Shown piece by piece: positions 25,906 to 37,337 of a DNA stretch of 64,000 bases (the stretch's first letter is position 1; the number at the start of each line of letters is the position of its first letter). The notes under the pieces are model-generated. The model made no database searches. It was not told the DNA's origin and worked only from the letters and a program-made list of their open reading frames with translations. Origin of the DNA: Zygnema cylindricum (taxonomy: Eukaryota; Streptophyta; Zygnematophyceae; Zygnematales; Zygnemataceae); contig JBBHKE010002370.1 of assembly GCA_037447655.1 (NCBI GenBank), positions 199,753 through 263,752 on the forward strand, written 5' to 3'. The translations under genes and the position numbers were made by a program.

Positions 25906-27099
25906 GGGCGACTTAAACGTATATGTTTACGAGGAAGTTGGTCATCACACAAGGTGATGTAGATAACATGTCCCAAACCTAAAAACCATATTTAGGCTCA
26001 TGGTTTCAAAACCGCGAAATATGCCAATATATGAAGCGTTTCTTTACCACGTTGTAGGTAAATCGCCAATCGCTATTAGCGTATTAAACGCAAATTCGGT
26101 CCCGTTTTTTTTTCTCCAAATTCTTAAATAACACAAATTATTATGTTTTTTCCTTTACGCCATTTAGGGTTTTTGTACAATTAGGTAAAACGAATGTACG
26201 TTGTCATTTAAATAGTGTGATGTACGGTAAGTGTTAGACAATACCAAATTGTACCTTTTTAAGTGAAAAAGTATAATTTATGAGTTTTTGTAACCGCGGA
26301 CGCATGAGAATTTGCGCTCTAAAAATGGGATGAAATCGGGCTGTCAAATATCACGTTCGCACATATTCGTCCAACAACCACGTTTCGACTGTGTGAACGT
26401 ACGATTTGTGTACGATTTGTCAGATTTTGTACAAGTACCTATATTAGTGTAAGCATGTTTGCGACCGACATATACTTTTTTCAAAGACCCAAATTAGCAT
26501 TAGTAAACAATTAGAATGTATGGTTTCTTTTTTAATTTTCAAATTTCCTAATTAGCGTAAATCACTGTAATTATTCCTATACGCTAAAGAAGTCTGTACG
26601 CTACACCGTCAATCGCTATTAGAGTATACAACGCCAATTCGGTGTCGTTTTTTCAAAAAAAAAAACCCGAAATATAATCAATGGTACTAGTTTTTCCATT
26701 ATTCTAATTAGGTTTTTTTTTCAATTAGCGTTAATAATGAAAGTACACTTTGATGGAATAGTGTGGCGTACGGACAAAGTATTTTCGTACGAAATGGTAC
26801 TTTTTGAATTACAAAGGCATAAAAAGACACTTAACATTATTGCGCACACATGTGAATGTGCACTGGAAGAAAGAGACGCAAACTCATCGAAAAAAATCAT
26901 GTTCTCATATGTTTGTCCGTCGACCGCGTGAACAGCGCAACGACGTACAAATTGTCAGATTTTGTACGAATACACATATTACTGTAGACATCGAAAGGGC
27001 GGGTATTTATTATTCAGGACAACCAAAACTACAGTTAGGGATTAATATATATATATATATATATTAAAAGAAAAAAAAATCCCGATTAGTGTTAATAAC

Positions 27100-27508
27100 T
27101 AGTGTTGGGTATCGGGTAGTTTCATATCACGATAATTTCGATATTCGATATATCGAATATCGATCGAGCAGATTCCTCGATTTATCGTACCGGGACCAAC
27201 ATAAATCATCGCGATATATATCGCAAAAATTGTGTGTCCGTACAATCAGAGTACGGAAAACCGTACGGATATTGTGCCCCCCCCCCCCCCCCCCCCCCCC
27301 CAACTGAGCGCTCGGGGGGGGGGGGGTTTTAAAATAATTTAAAATTTTAATTTTCGATATATTGTCGATACGATATATAGTCGATATATCGGCGATATAT
27401 CGCGATAATTTGGTTTTCGATATATCGAAGCGATATATCGATTATCGGGTACCTGAAATTCGATATATATATCGAATATCGGCAAAAGGTCCTCGATACC
27501 CAACACTA
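27100..27508. mobile_element. hAT-like MITE with intact 8-bp target duplication
   Basis: The left terminus TAGTGTTGGGTATCG at 27100 and the right terminus CGATACCCAACACTA ending at 27508 are perfect inverted repeats over 15 bases. The 8-bp sequence TTAATAAC flanks both sides directly (27092-27099 and 27509-27516). That is the target-duplication size of the hAT superfamily. The element is 409 bp, non-coding, and contains CGATATATCG palindromes plus a long C-run/G-run pair. Confidence 0.88.
27277..27326. repeat. Facing C25 and G13 homopolymer runs
   Basis: A run of 25 C (27277-27301) is followed by AACTGAGCGCTC and a run of 13 G (27314-27326). The two runs can pair as a hairpin. Run lengths may be affected by assembly. 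Confidence 0.85.
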
Positions 27509-27600
27509 TTAATAACACTATTTTTTTTTTTACCCTATTTATTCCTTTACTTTAATAGCGATTGACGGTGTACTGTACAGTAATAGCGATTGGCGGTGTA

Positions 27601-28568
27601 CTGTACAATTTTCACCATATATTTCAAAGTAGGAACTCGCATCAATCTACAATAGTACAATTTAAGTGATTCTTCGTTCGCCAGGCTGTCTTCACGTAAT
27701 TAGCGGTTCGAGCGGATCAGTTCGGCGGAAACCAACGTCTGGTCTTGGCTCGGAATTTTGAATCTCTGTTTTATTTTGTTTACTTCGTCTCTGACAGAAA
27801 TAGATCCGAAGTGAACCAAACCGAACGGACCTGGGCCAAGTGCTTTTGTCTGCCCCGCAACAATGATTTTGAAAAACTGAGAAAAAGGGAAAGACTTTGT
27901 TGGCCTAATCGTACAATCGGCGACTCCATGCGTCAGGGCACTTTGGCTCCAGCTGGCCGTCACGCCTTGCACCAGCCTGGCTTCGTTTGGGCAGTCAGCG
28001 CCGTACTGATCAGTCGTCTCTATGCGGGCGCTATTCTAACATGGTAACTGCGTAATTCTGAGCGTTTCTTCAGCTTGCCGAGACTCTGAACATGTAGCCG
28101 ACACGTGCAATCAAATTTTATCAGAGTGGACTTTTTGGCAGTTACCTAATCAAACAGTGACGAAAGTATTTGGAAAGCAGAAAATGTTGCCTCCTGGTAC
28201 GGATTTTCTAAAACTTAGCGAAGGTATACTAGTTTCCGTACGAAAAAAAATCTTCAGAAAAAATCAGCGATATTTTCTGGTGCTGTTTGAAAGCTGAACC
28301 GTGCATGTCTGATACTAACAGCCGGATCGTCCGTACATTTAATTATTTTAACCACCTTCCAAAATTCTCATAGATCTCAAACGCTCGACGGTCGATCGTC
28401 ATTATCGCATCTGGACCATCAAACAAGACGTTCCCGATGTTATCGAAGCATCCAAACTTCCATCATGATTGTGCATGTGGTTACCATCGACATCCACGCA
28501 ATAGTCGTCTTTTTGTATTTTTAGTTGTTTGTCGTTTTGTGATGAGGCTGTCACAGTTTGACCCACAC
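27601..28568. other. No gene recognised
   Basis: Overlapping ORFs of about 90-100 codons lie on both strands at 27700-28050, but none has a known motif. The rest is repeat-like AT-rich sequence. Confidence 0.45.
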
Positions 28569-28571
28569 TTA

Positions 28572-29806
28572 GGGTACGTCCCCATGTAGGCGATACTTTG
28601 AAAAAGTATTTTGGACTGTAGTGAAGTGTTCCGTACTACTTTGAAAAGCGTCCCTATGTGCGAAAATGAAATCGGAACTTTGGAATGTGACGGGTGTAGA
28701 TGTGGGTACAACTTGCGACGGTTGGAAACGACTACGAAACTTACTATGAATGATGACGTACGCGATAAATACGACGGTTGTAAACGTCTACAATACACGC
28801 GGCAATTGGTGACGTCTCAAAAACTAACGACGGATGTTCACGTCTACAATGACAAATGTTGTCACAACTCCCGCGACATCACGTGACATCGTAATCTTGA
28901 CCGTGACATTGTAGACATCAGACCACATCAGACCATGAGTGTTACCGCTGTCACACTCCTACCCTACTACCACTGTCACACTCCTACCCTGCTACCGCTG
29001 TCACACTCCTACCCTGCTACCGCTGTCACACTCCTACCCTGCTACCACTGTCCAACTGACTCCTCTCCGCCTGCGTATTTTTACAAAACCAAGAAATTGT
29101 ATACTTCGCAATTTCTTCCTTTTCCACACCTGCTTCAAAAATTTAATCTATTGCGGAGAAAAGGTAATCTGTTGCAGAAAAACTGCCAGGAAACCTTTTT
29201 TCTGAGACGTATTTACGAGTGCTTCATCGCAATTTTTTACAAAAAAAAAAAAAACAACAATTTCAAGAGCTTTGCATTGTGTGAGACATGGAGTGTGAGG
29301 GAGCGTGATGGTGGAAGTGGGAGAGAGTGTTCGGTAGGTGGAGAGCGTACGGTAGAAGGAGAGAAGCTACTCTCTCGCGGATTTCACCTTGATGAAATGA
29401 CGTTGAAAGCGAAAGACCCCTGAAAAAAAAAATCGTACAGGTCGCAAAACGACATTTTTTTATTTTTTTTTGATCGACCTAAAATTTTTCCACTCGTGTA
29501 GCGCGTGCGTGGACCGTTTTTCATTCGCCATTTCCGAGGTACATTCCCTGAAATCAAGTCGCGAGGTGATTTTTGATGAAGTTTTTTGACGGGCTGAATT
29601 CTCTTGCCCGGGGGTCGAAAAAAGGAAAACGCCAAAATTCGCTAACATGACGACAAACAGGAAGTACACTCAAAGTATCGACTTGACGTTTGCAGTACTT
29701 TAAAGAATTGCTTTTATTGTACGGTTAAAGTTTTTCTCGTACGGAACTGCGTTTTGGGTGAAAACGACAGATTAAAGTCGATACTTTAATACATGGGGAC
29801 GCACCC
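28572..29806. mobile_element. PIF/Harbinger-like non-autonomous element
   Basis: The left end GGGTACGTCCCCATGTA and the right end TACATGGGGACGCACCC are inverted repeats with one mismatch. They are flanked by TTA at 28569-28571 and 29807-29809. GATACTTT/AAAGTATCG continues the inverted similarity inward. The interior includes a 25-bp minisatellite and GTCTACAA-type repeats but no transposase. Confidence 0.82.
28944..29053. repeat. 25-bp minisatellite, about 4.4 units
   Basis: Units start at 28944, 28969, 28994, 29019 and 29044 (partial). The unit begins ACCGCTGTCACACTCCTACC and ends CTGCT, with rare single changes. It lies inside the Harbinger-like element. Confidence 0.93.
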
Positions 29807-30280
29807 TTAGGTTATACAGCTCCCAGTGTCGCGTATCGAGTATCGACCCGCGTAACAGTCAGTGACTACAAAATACGGGATTTGTAATTATAGTGACTTT
29901 CAGTACGCTATTTTTTCCACGAGGCGTAACTCACCTCGATGTTGACGTTAAAATTATGTCTCCTTGACGCGGACAACTAAAAAAGCGTTATTCTCTTCAC
30001 GTGTGGAGATTTTTCCTCGGCGTTGTACTTTTAAAATATGGTATGTTTTACCTGTAGTAAAACACGAATTTATTGAAACTACAGCAGCAAAGTATATATG
30101 TAAGACGGAATATAATCGACGCACCTTAATGTTGACGTCAACCTTAGACTTTTGAACGTCATTCTTATGTCTCACATAATTGGCATAACTAACATCATTA
30201 TTGATAGAAAAAACCAATATTGGCATTATTTGCTATGACACTAAAAAGGCGAATTATTTGAAGTATTGAATGCTTTATAA

Positions 30281-31000
30281 GAGTGGCGTTCCATCAGGAT
30301 TTCCTGTAATTGTACGGCGAACATTACAGGATGCTACATTTTGAACGATGTTCAATCCACGTGCTCTGGAATGAGTGGTACCACGTAAGATAAGATCGTA
30401 TATTGAAAATCGTCAAAAGTTTTTTACACCGACCAACTTTACTCGAAATCATCATTTGCATACCATGTGCGTGCGGACCAGGGCATCGTACCACACAAAT
30501 TTTGTACTCTTTGCAAACGCTTGTCAGATGCCAACTCATTTTTGTAGGTTTATGCTTTTTCGCGTGACGAATGAGCGTTTCCACAAATAGTGTGACGAAT
30601 GGTTGGTAACAAAAATAGCGCAACGAAAGTTCGTTACGAAATTACTTTTGTAATTTCGGTTGGATTTTTGAATGTATATATCGTGTGCGATTTTTTTTTT
30701 ATTTCCGTCGGTTGCCGTCCTGACACGTATATTCATTGTCCAACGTGTTGTCGCTCAATTTTTTCTGTAAATGGTGATGTACCTCCTCGAGGTGCATCAC
30801 CATTTACATAAACTTTGGAAGCGAATGCTTCGCAAAAAAACATCCAACGGCCATTGTTACCTCTTAAACCTTTGGAGAATATTGGCAAGATTCTTTGTAA
30901 TGTTGTTCGAAGATAAAAACAAAATAAGAGGTACGACGTAGTACGGAGAGGTCTGGATTTATGTAAACAACCTCACTTTTTGTCTGATGGAACGCCACCC
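30281..31000. mobile_element. PIF/Harbinger-like element with TAA target duplication
   Basis: The left end GAGTGGCGTTCCATCAG and the right end CTGATGGAACGCCACCC are inverted repeats (one mismatch). TAA flanks both sides (30278-30280, 31001-31003). It shares right-end sequence with the element at 445-1219. A 41-bp near-perfect palindrome sits inside at 30767-30807. No transposase is seen. Confidence 0.82.
30767..30807. repeat. 41-bp palindrome
   Basis: GTAAATGGTGATGTACCTC is followed almost without a spacer by its inverse GAGGTGCATCACCATTTAC, with one mismatch. It lies inside the element at 30281-31000 and looks like two fused transposon termini. Confidence 0.85.
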
Positions 31001-31027
31001 TAAGAAGGAAAACTTTATTACATATAG

Positions 31028-31870
31028 TGCGATGGAAAAACCATCAAAGTACAAAGGGGGTTAAAAAAAGGAAAAGTACATTTAAATACTACAAGAGCCA
31101 ATAGTGACTAAAAACAAAAAAAAAAAAAACAAATGAGGAAAACAAAGGCAACTAGGCTAACTATAAAGAATAAACAAAAAACCAAAGATGACTAAACAAA
31201 AAATAAAAACCCACTCTATATGATGCTTTGCAACCCTATCGAACTAAAGTCCACACCTCGAAGATCGTGGATGTGGACTGGATCCCGTGGAGGAAGGTCT
31301 AAGAGTCCCCGCCTATCATCCGCCACCGTGCTTCGACGAAGAAGGGCCGCAACTTGCGCTCGTTGAAGGGCAATTGACACACGCTGACGGTAAAAAGTAA
31401 CGAGAAGGCTTGTGGGAGGACTCCTTGGACCCTTGGATTCAAAAGCTCTCTTAACACAATTTCGGAGAAAATCATCGAAAGACTTGTCCAATGAACCGAA
31501 AATCTTTGTTTCAAATGGGACAAAATGGTCCGCCGGGTCTTGGTGAGTGTAATCCCTTTCCTTAGAAGTTGTTGCGTCCCGAGCCGCCACGCCCGTATGC
31601 ACTGCTGCTCGAGAAGAAACGTGGGTCCCAGTCGTATTAGTAAGGACCACATCACCCAAGGTGCGTCCAGCCCCGTGGAGGAAAGCCAAGTCAACCCGAG
31701 GACTTCGGAGACCACTAGATTGGGAACGAGGAGGTAAGATATCAGAAACTTCCCGCTCACAATGTAGCCTGCTTCGACACCAATCGCAACAATCGCATCA
31801 CAGACATGCACGGCTGTATGTTCACCTCCCCGCGAGCAACGAAGTAAATGGATACCGTCAAAGTCAATAG
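31028..31870 (-). pseudogene. 3' fragment of an RLE-type non-LTR retrotransposon
   Basis: On the minus strand two frames together encode the end of a retroelement protein. They show GVEAGYIVSGKFLISYLL, then RVDLAFLHGAGRTLGDVVLTN, then SKERDYTHQDPADHFVPF and FYRQRVSIALQRAQVAALLR. The xVD...DVV...K spacing fits a PD-(D/E)XK restriction-like endonuclease, the nuclease type of R2-like LINEs. A frameshift separates the first part from the rest, so it is not functional. The same C-terminal block is encoded at 60.5-60.8 kb. The 3' end carries the hairpin GATGGTTTTTCCATC at about 31040 and lies 25 bp from the Harbinger-like element. Confidence 0.75.
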
Positions 31871-32953
31871 GTTGGTTTCAAACACAATTGGGGCGCCCAA
31901 GAAGCGGAGGGTGAGGCAAACCCAAACGAAGGCGGATAGTAGTAGTTCTTACGTAATAATCAGTCTACTGAAGGATTAACCATGTCCACCCATTTTACAA
32001 AATAAATGTCCACGATTAGTATTTCGCCGTACCCCTAGATACCCTAAAATTGTAGTGAAAAATATAACAAAATTTGCCACAGTAAAATATGAATATCAAA
32101 ATTATAATTTTAATTGTTAGCGCAAGCATTTCAAACATAGTTCAAAAGTAGGCGTTTTTATGGTAGGCCTTTGGTAAGCGCACAAAACTTGGCACTAAAC
32201 TCGCGTAGAGTAGGCATACTGTATGGGTGTGCGCTGTTGACACTCTTGTACGGACATACGAATCTGACGTATGATCATAGTTCAGCGCACGCCGACGGAC
32301 AAATTTTTTTTGCGAACTAAAACACGCGGACGTTCAAAATTGCAGACGCTAATATGACAGATAGTCCTTTCGTAAGTTGTGTTATGGGCTTTTCATGTGA
32401 TCTTCTTAGATCTTTACTTTGACTAACGACCGTCCGATCGTCTGAATCTGACGGTTTAAAAAAGTTTTACCTCAAAACTCACAGAAATTATATTTTTTGT
32501 TCGATTTTTTTTCAAAATTTAGATCTGACGTTTAATTCTCTATCGATCGATGTGCGACTCAACCCTGTAACTTTTTTTTTTCATTTTTCGACCAATACAA
32601 GATGGGTCTTAAGGGCATATTGTATGGGCCTACTTTCACCTACTTTTGAACTATGATTTCAAGCAGCACTGCCAGCTCACAATTCCACCGCAAAGTGGCT
32701 TTCTGCAATTTTACTGCATAACTTTTCCGGTTTGCGCGGCTGCAACGCGACAAAATATATAGTTACTCCTATTTCAATATCCGCGGCCGCTCGCGAAAGA
32801 ACGAGCGCGCCTATAGTTAAGGGCCTCGGGGCCGGCTAGCAGCTTGGTATGCGTCGCAAAATCCTCCAAGCAGAATATCGTCCGCCAATTGTACCTCTTC
32901 ACGTCAGCTGCCACGTCATGCACATCGCATCGTCAGCATCGGCAGCATCGGGA
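31871..32953. other. No gene recognised
   Basis: The proximal part may be further, unrecognised retroelement sequence. The remainder is AT-rich without conserved ORFs. Confidence 0.4.
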
Positions 32954-33475
32954 TACACCTTGAATCGCTATTAGCGTGTTGGTCGCTAATTGAGGTACCT
33001 TGTTTTTTTGGGCAAATTCTTAAATAGAATTAGACATTCTAAATGTTCCTACACGTTATTTGAGGTGTTCCATAAAATAGGATTCATGACTCTAATATAG
33101 TGCCATCGTAAATAGTGTGGTGTACGGTATGTCAGAGACGTACTTTTTTGTACTTTTTCAAGTAGAAAAGTACAGAAAAGATATTCACGCTGTCAAGGAG
33201 TCGCGCTAACATGTAATTGCGTAAATATTTTCCGGCATTCGCGGATGTAAAAAAAACGCGACGGCGTACGATTTGAACAATTTCGTACATGCACATATTT
33301 TAGTGTGGAGATATTCTGCACCGAAAATTTTTACAAAGCAGTTTACAAATTAGAGTATACGAAAAATTAGAATAAAAATTATTTCAAAAAAAAACGACAT
33401 TCCCAATTAGCATAAATAACGCTAATTGTTTCATTACGCTATCTATTTCATTACGCTAATAGCGATTCACGGTGT
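32954..33475. mobile_element. CACCG-TIR MITE, complete copy
   Basis: The left end TACACCTTGAATCGCTATTA at 32954 and the right end TAATAGCGATTCACGGTGTA ending at 33475 are inverted repeats with one mismatch. Its right 290 bases match the copy at 18785-19110 in inverted orientation, so it serves as a reference copy for that sub-family. It is non-coding. Confidence 0.8.
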
Positions 33476-35047
33476 AGCGGTCTGCTCGTGCCTAATGCGC
33501 ATCGCTAGATTCAGTGCGGGACATTTACGTACTATTTAAGGGGGGTCCCAAACGACAAAACATCCCGGTTTTGCCTGCTCTTATCTTATGCAAATTGAAA
33601 TAATAAGTGACCATCACACCCGACCGTTGATCGGGTTTTCCCCTGTGCAATAATTTCCCCTGCCACCCGCAAAACAGTTGACCTGCAACAGGTGACAACG
33701 TCAGGTTTACGTTCGAGCTCCATGCTTTACCAACAGGGAAACGCCTCAGATATCTCCTCAGATTTGTGAATAAGACGACAAAAGTGACCAATGGTGCAAC
33801 CACCTGCTGTTCGAACACTTTCTGCCATTTTTTTTGTCGGCGAAGCCATCCTACACTTTTTGTCTTTTTCCAAAACGATGTGCCTTTCCAGGCGCCCAGC
33901 CGGAACAAAGCCAAGATCGCACTGTGACCTCCAGGATCGCCTTCCCATTGGCCCTCACGGTGCGGCTTCGTTACAGCCCTCCGATCGTTCCCCTGCAAAC
34001 CCTGGACTTGCCGACCCACGTTCCCCTGCCTTCAGTCGTCACGTCACAGGCATTCTTTCACGTATCGTGACGTGACGTGCATTTTGCATACGACACGTGG
34101 CGACCCAAGCACGGACCGCACCCGTCGCTAGTCACAGCGCGGTGGCTTGCGGGCCAATCAGATGCCGCCGTCGCTAGTCGCAACTCCTTTCGCCGCGTCG
34201 CAAACTGTCGCAGACACTCACTCCTTCGCCCGACCTCCTCATGTTCCCTCTCTCCACCTTCGCTTCGTTTTCAGAGACTCTCCTCCTCTTTTGCCCGCCT
34301 CGACCACGTGGCATCACGTGCCAAGTAAACGCCATGGAATCTGTCAGCTAACACATGGAAGATCAAAGAAATACAAAAGTAGGAAATTAGGTTGCCAGCA
34401 GGCTTGTGTAATTTGCGCGACACGTGAATTAGTGTGGTGTGTGAAGTAGTTCTTTACAATAGAAGGTCGCTAGGGTTTCCGTGTCATCGCGCTGGGTCTG
34501 AGTCGCTGCAGGTCGTCTCCGCCAGCTTCCTGCATTCGGTTGGGCGGCAGGTGGAGGAGGAGCTGTCGGAGCAGAGAGGCGCCAGGTGGCAGCAGGGAGG
34601 TGGGAAGAGGAGAAAGTGGTAAAAAACGCATCCATGTGAGGCGTCGTTCTGTTTAGGGCAAACCTGGTCCGGGGGCAGAATCTAGGGTCGTCAGACAGCT
34701 CGTGTGCTCTTCCTCTCTTTCTCTCTCTTTCTCTTTATCTCTCTCTTCCTTCTCTCTCTCTTTCTCTCGTGTTCTTTCTTTCTTTCTCTCTGTCTCTGTC
34801 CCCCTGTCCATCTTTACTCACCCCGCTTTCCATCTCCCTCTGCCTTATCACTGATCCTTTTCCTCCCAGGTCCTCACATTAATCCATCCCTCTGTTCCTG
34901 CCCGATTTCTCCCACATTCCTCCCTCCTCTTCCAAGTCCTACCACGTTTCTACCTCCTCCTCCCCGCCCTCCCTCCCTCCCGTCCCCACCCTGCAGATCC
35001 CTTCTCTGCCACGTGGCAGTCCCTCCTCTCCCTCTCCCTCCCCCCCC
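33476..35047. promoter_or_regulatory. Upstream region of the bHLH gene with clustered ACGT-core G-boxes
   Basis: GC content rises and ACGT-core motifs cluster: GTGACGTGACGTGC near 34067, ACACGTGG near 34093, CCACGTGGC and TCACGTGCC near 34304-34322, ACACGTGA near 34420 and CCACGTGGC near 35010. These fit G-box/ABRE-like sites. A CT-rich tract (34705-34800) follows. Open frames here, including one of 164 codons on the minus strand at 33525-34019, show no recognised motif. The site of transcription start is not known. Confidence 0.4.
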
Positions 35048-35697
35048 ATGCGAGTCGAGGCCTTCTCCCAGCTTCTTACCTCCCTCTGTGATGCCACCGG
35101 AATGTCCCCCACTATGCTTTATAACTGTCTCGGGGCCACTCTGGGGGCCCCAGGGGCTCTCCCTCTACCCCACCAGGGCCCGGGAGGAGGAGAGAGAGAG
35201 GGCAGAGAGAGAGAGGGGGGAGGGGGAGAGGGACGGGGTGGAGTTAGCGGGGTAAATTTCCAGTCGAAGGGAAGAGTGGGAGGAGAGTCGTCGGATGCCC
35301 AGTCGGGGTTTGCGAGGCAGAGCACTCAGGACTTACTGGGGGGGGGTAGAGGGAGAGGAGAGGGAGAGGGAGGGGAGGAGAGTGTGGTCCCGAACGAGAG
35401 CAGTACGCAGGTTTCGGGGACGTCGTCGGTGAGGCTCGCATCCTCGTCTCCTTCTGAATTTGGAGGGGGAGGAGGGAGAGTGGAGAAGGTGGGTGGGGGA
35501 GGAGGGTTGGAGAGAGCTGGAGTAGTAGTAGTAGGAGGAGGAGGAGACAGTTACGGAAAAGTGTCCCATGTGAGAAGCAGCTATACGGAGTCTCCGTCCA
35601 GTGAGGGGCCCTGGGTGAGAGGAGGAGGAGGAGGAGAGGAGGATCTGTTGGGTGGAACGGAATCTCGCAGCGTTGTCAGTCATGTCTCAGGCGGGAG

Positions 35698-35747
<50 letters not shown>

Positions 35748-37276
35748 CTCCACTCTCCATCGACTAGTTTTTTTCTCTCTGTATGATTTTCTCTCTCTCT
35801 CTCGCCATGCTCTTAAGTGATCTCTCTTCTCTCTCTCTCCCTTGCCTGTGCAGCAATATGTGGTCTCCCTCCCTCTCCCCCATGATATCCCCACTCCTCG
35901 TTGGTCTCAGCCCCCCTTTCTCCTCTCTCTCCCCCCTAGAGAGAGGCGAATCCCTCGGAGGTCTTCTCCCTACCATGGAAAGAGCTTCCTCCTTCTCATT
36001 AGCCGAAATCTTCGCCGAAATGGGAGGCGAGACCGCCGGCCCCTCTTCCTCTCTCCCCTCCCTCTACCCCCTCTGCCCCGTGTCTCTGGGCAGTTTGGCT
36101 GCCGCTAATGGTCACTCCTCTCCCTCCTCCTCTCGCCCCGACCCTCCCCCTGGGGCTGGAGTTATCGGCTCCCTCCACCCCCCCCTGGCCCTCCTTGGGA
36201 AGAGGAAATGTTCCAAAACTCTTCCCTCTCTCTCTGACGGGAGCGACTGGAATTACGGTCCTCAAAGTCAAAGTCAACCTCATCATGACGGTCAAACCCA
36301 AAGTCAAAGTCAAAGTCATCATATCCATCAGGATGGGGCGTTGACTTTGGGTCCTCTGGGAAGTCTCCTCCGTTTGGGATCGGAAGCCGCTTCCCATTTA
36401 TATGCCAAAAGTCAACCGTTGGTCCCACCGTCTCTCCCTCTCCCTCCCCCTCCTCCCACCCCTCAAACTCAAACGCTGTTCGCGAGAGGAGGAGGAGAAC
36501 AACGAGGAGATGGAAGAGGAGAACGAGACCAAGGAGATCCAGGAGACGGGGGAGGAGGAGGAAGAGGGGGGGGGGGGATATCAAGGTGCCAGCTGGCAGT
36601 CATCCGTGGGAAGTCCGGAGCTAGGCGCCATAATGGGTGACAGCTGGCATTTCCAGTTGGAGGATGCTTCGTCTCCTAGTGGAGGTCCACTGATGCCCCT
36701 CTCCCATGCCTCGGAAATGGGGATAAACTCTTCGACCAATCAGGCGAAAGTATCCGTCCAAGAAAGAGGAGTGATGAACCCAGGAGTGGGAGGAGGATTG
36801 GTAGGAGGAGGAGGGGGAGGAGGAGGAGGAGGAGGAGGAGGTGGTGGTCCAGCCCCGAAAAGAGTCCGAAAGTCGTCAAAGAACAAAACCAATATTAGTG
36901 TGGATTCTTCGGCAGGATCAGAGATGGGGTCGGAAGTGGGAGCAACAGGAGGAGGAGGAGGAGGAGGACCTCCAAGGCAAACCGCCTTGAAGAAGAGTCC
37001 CAACATGATTTCAAGTTCGTCTTTTCTGGGAGCTCCTCCTCTCTCCTGCCCTGTAGGCCAGGGACAGAGGCCGGAAATGAAGGCCATTCTGAGAAAGGCG
37101 CCGAGCCAGGCCATGGCTGCCTCGGAGGGGAAGAAGACGAAGAAAAAGAGTCCGGAGGAGGTGCTGAGAGAGGCCTTCCAGGCGTCCATGGCGGCCAGGG
37201 CAGCCAAGGACCCGCATACGGTTTTGGGGATTAAGAGGGGACCTTGTAACGAACCTCAGGCGCTTGCAGCAAGGGT

Positions 37277-37337
<61 letters not shown>

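Larger units (their letters stand above)
26602..27572. mobile_element. Inner CACCG-TIR MITE
   Basis: The termini TACACCGTCAATCGCTATTA at 26602 and TAATAGCGATTGACGGTGTA ending at 27572 are perfect reverse complements over 20 bases. It is inserted in the element at 26059-27600 and interrupted by the hAT-like element at 27100-27508. Without that insertion it is about 560 bp. No transposase is seen. Confidence 0.8.
26059..27600. mobile_element. Outer CACCG-TIR MITE carrying two nested insertions
   Basis: The left terminus TAAATCGCCAATCGCTATTA at 26059 is slightly degenerate. The right terminus is TAATAGCGATTGGCGGTGTA ending at 27600. Within it lies a second element of the same superfamily (26602-27572), which itself holds a hAT-like element (27100-27508). 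Once both are removed the host copy is about 570 bp. Confidence 0.55.

Noticed and set aside
28944-29053. CRISPR-like array
   Set aside because: The 25-bp units are directly adjacent with no spacers, and the genome is eukaryotic.
33525-34019. 164-codon minus-strand ORF
   Set aside because: Long enough to notice, but no family motif, splice support or codon signal was seen; it overlaps other open frames in a GC-richer stretch.
34704-35255. 183-codon ORF rich in Leu, Ser and Pro
   Set aside because: It is read from CT-rich leader sequence and overlaps the proposed bHLH exon in another frame; it shows no conserved motif.
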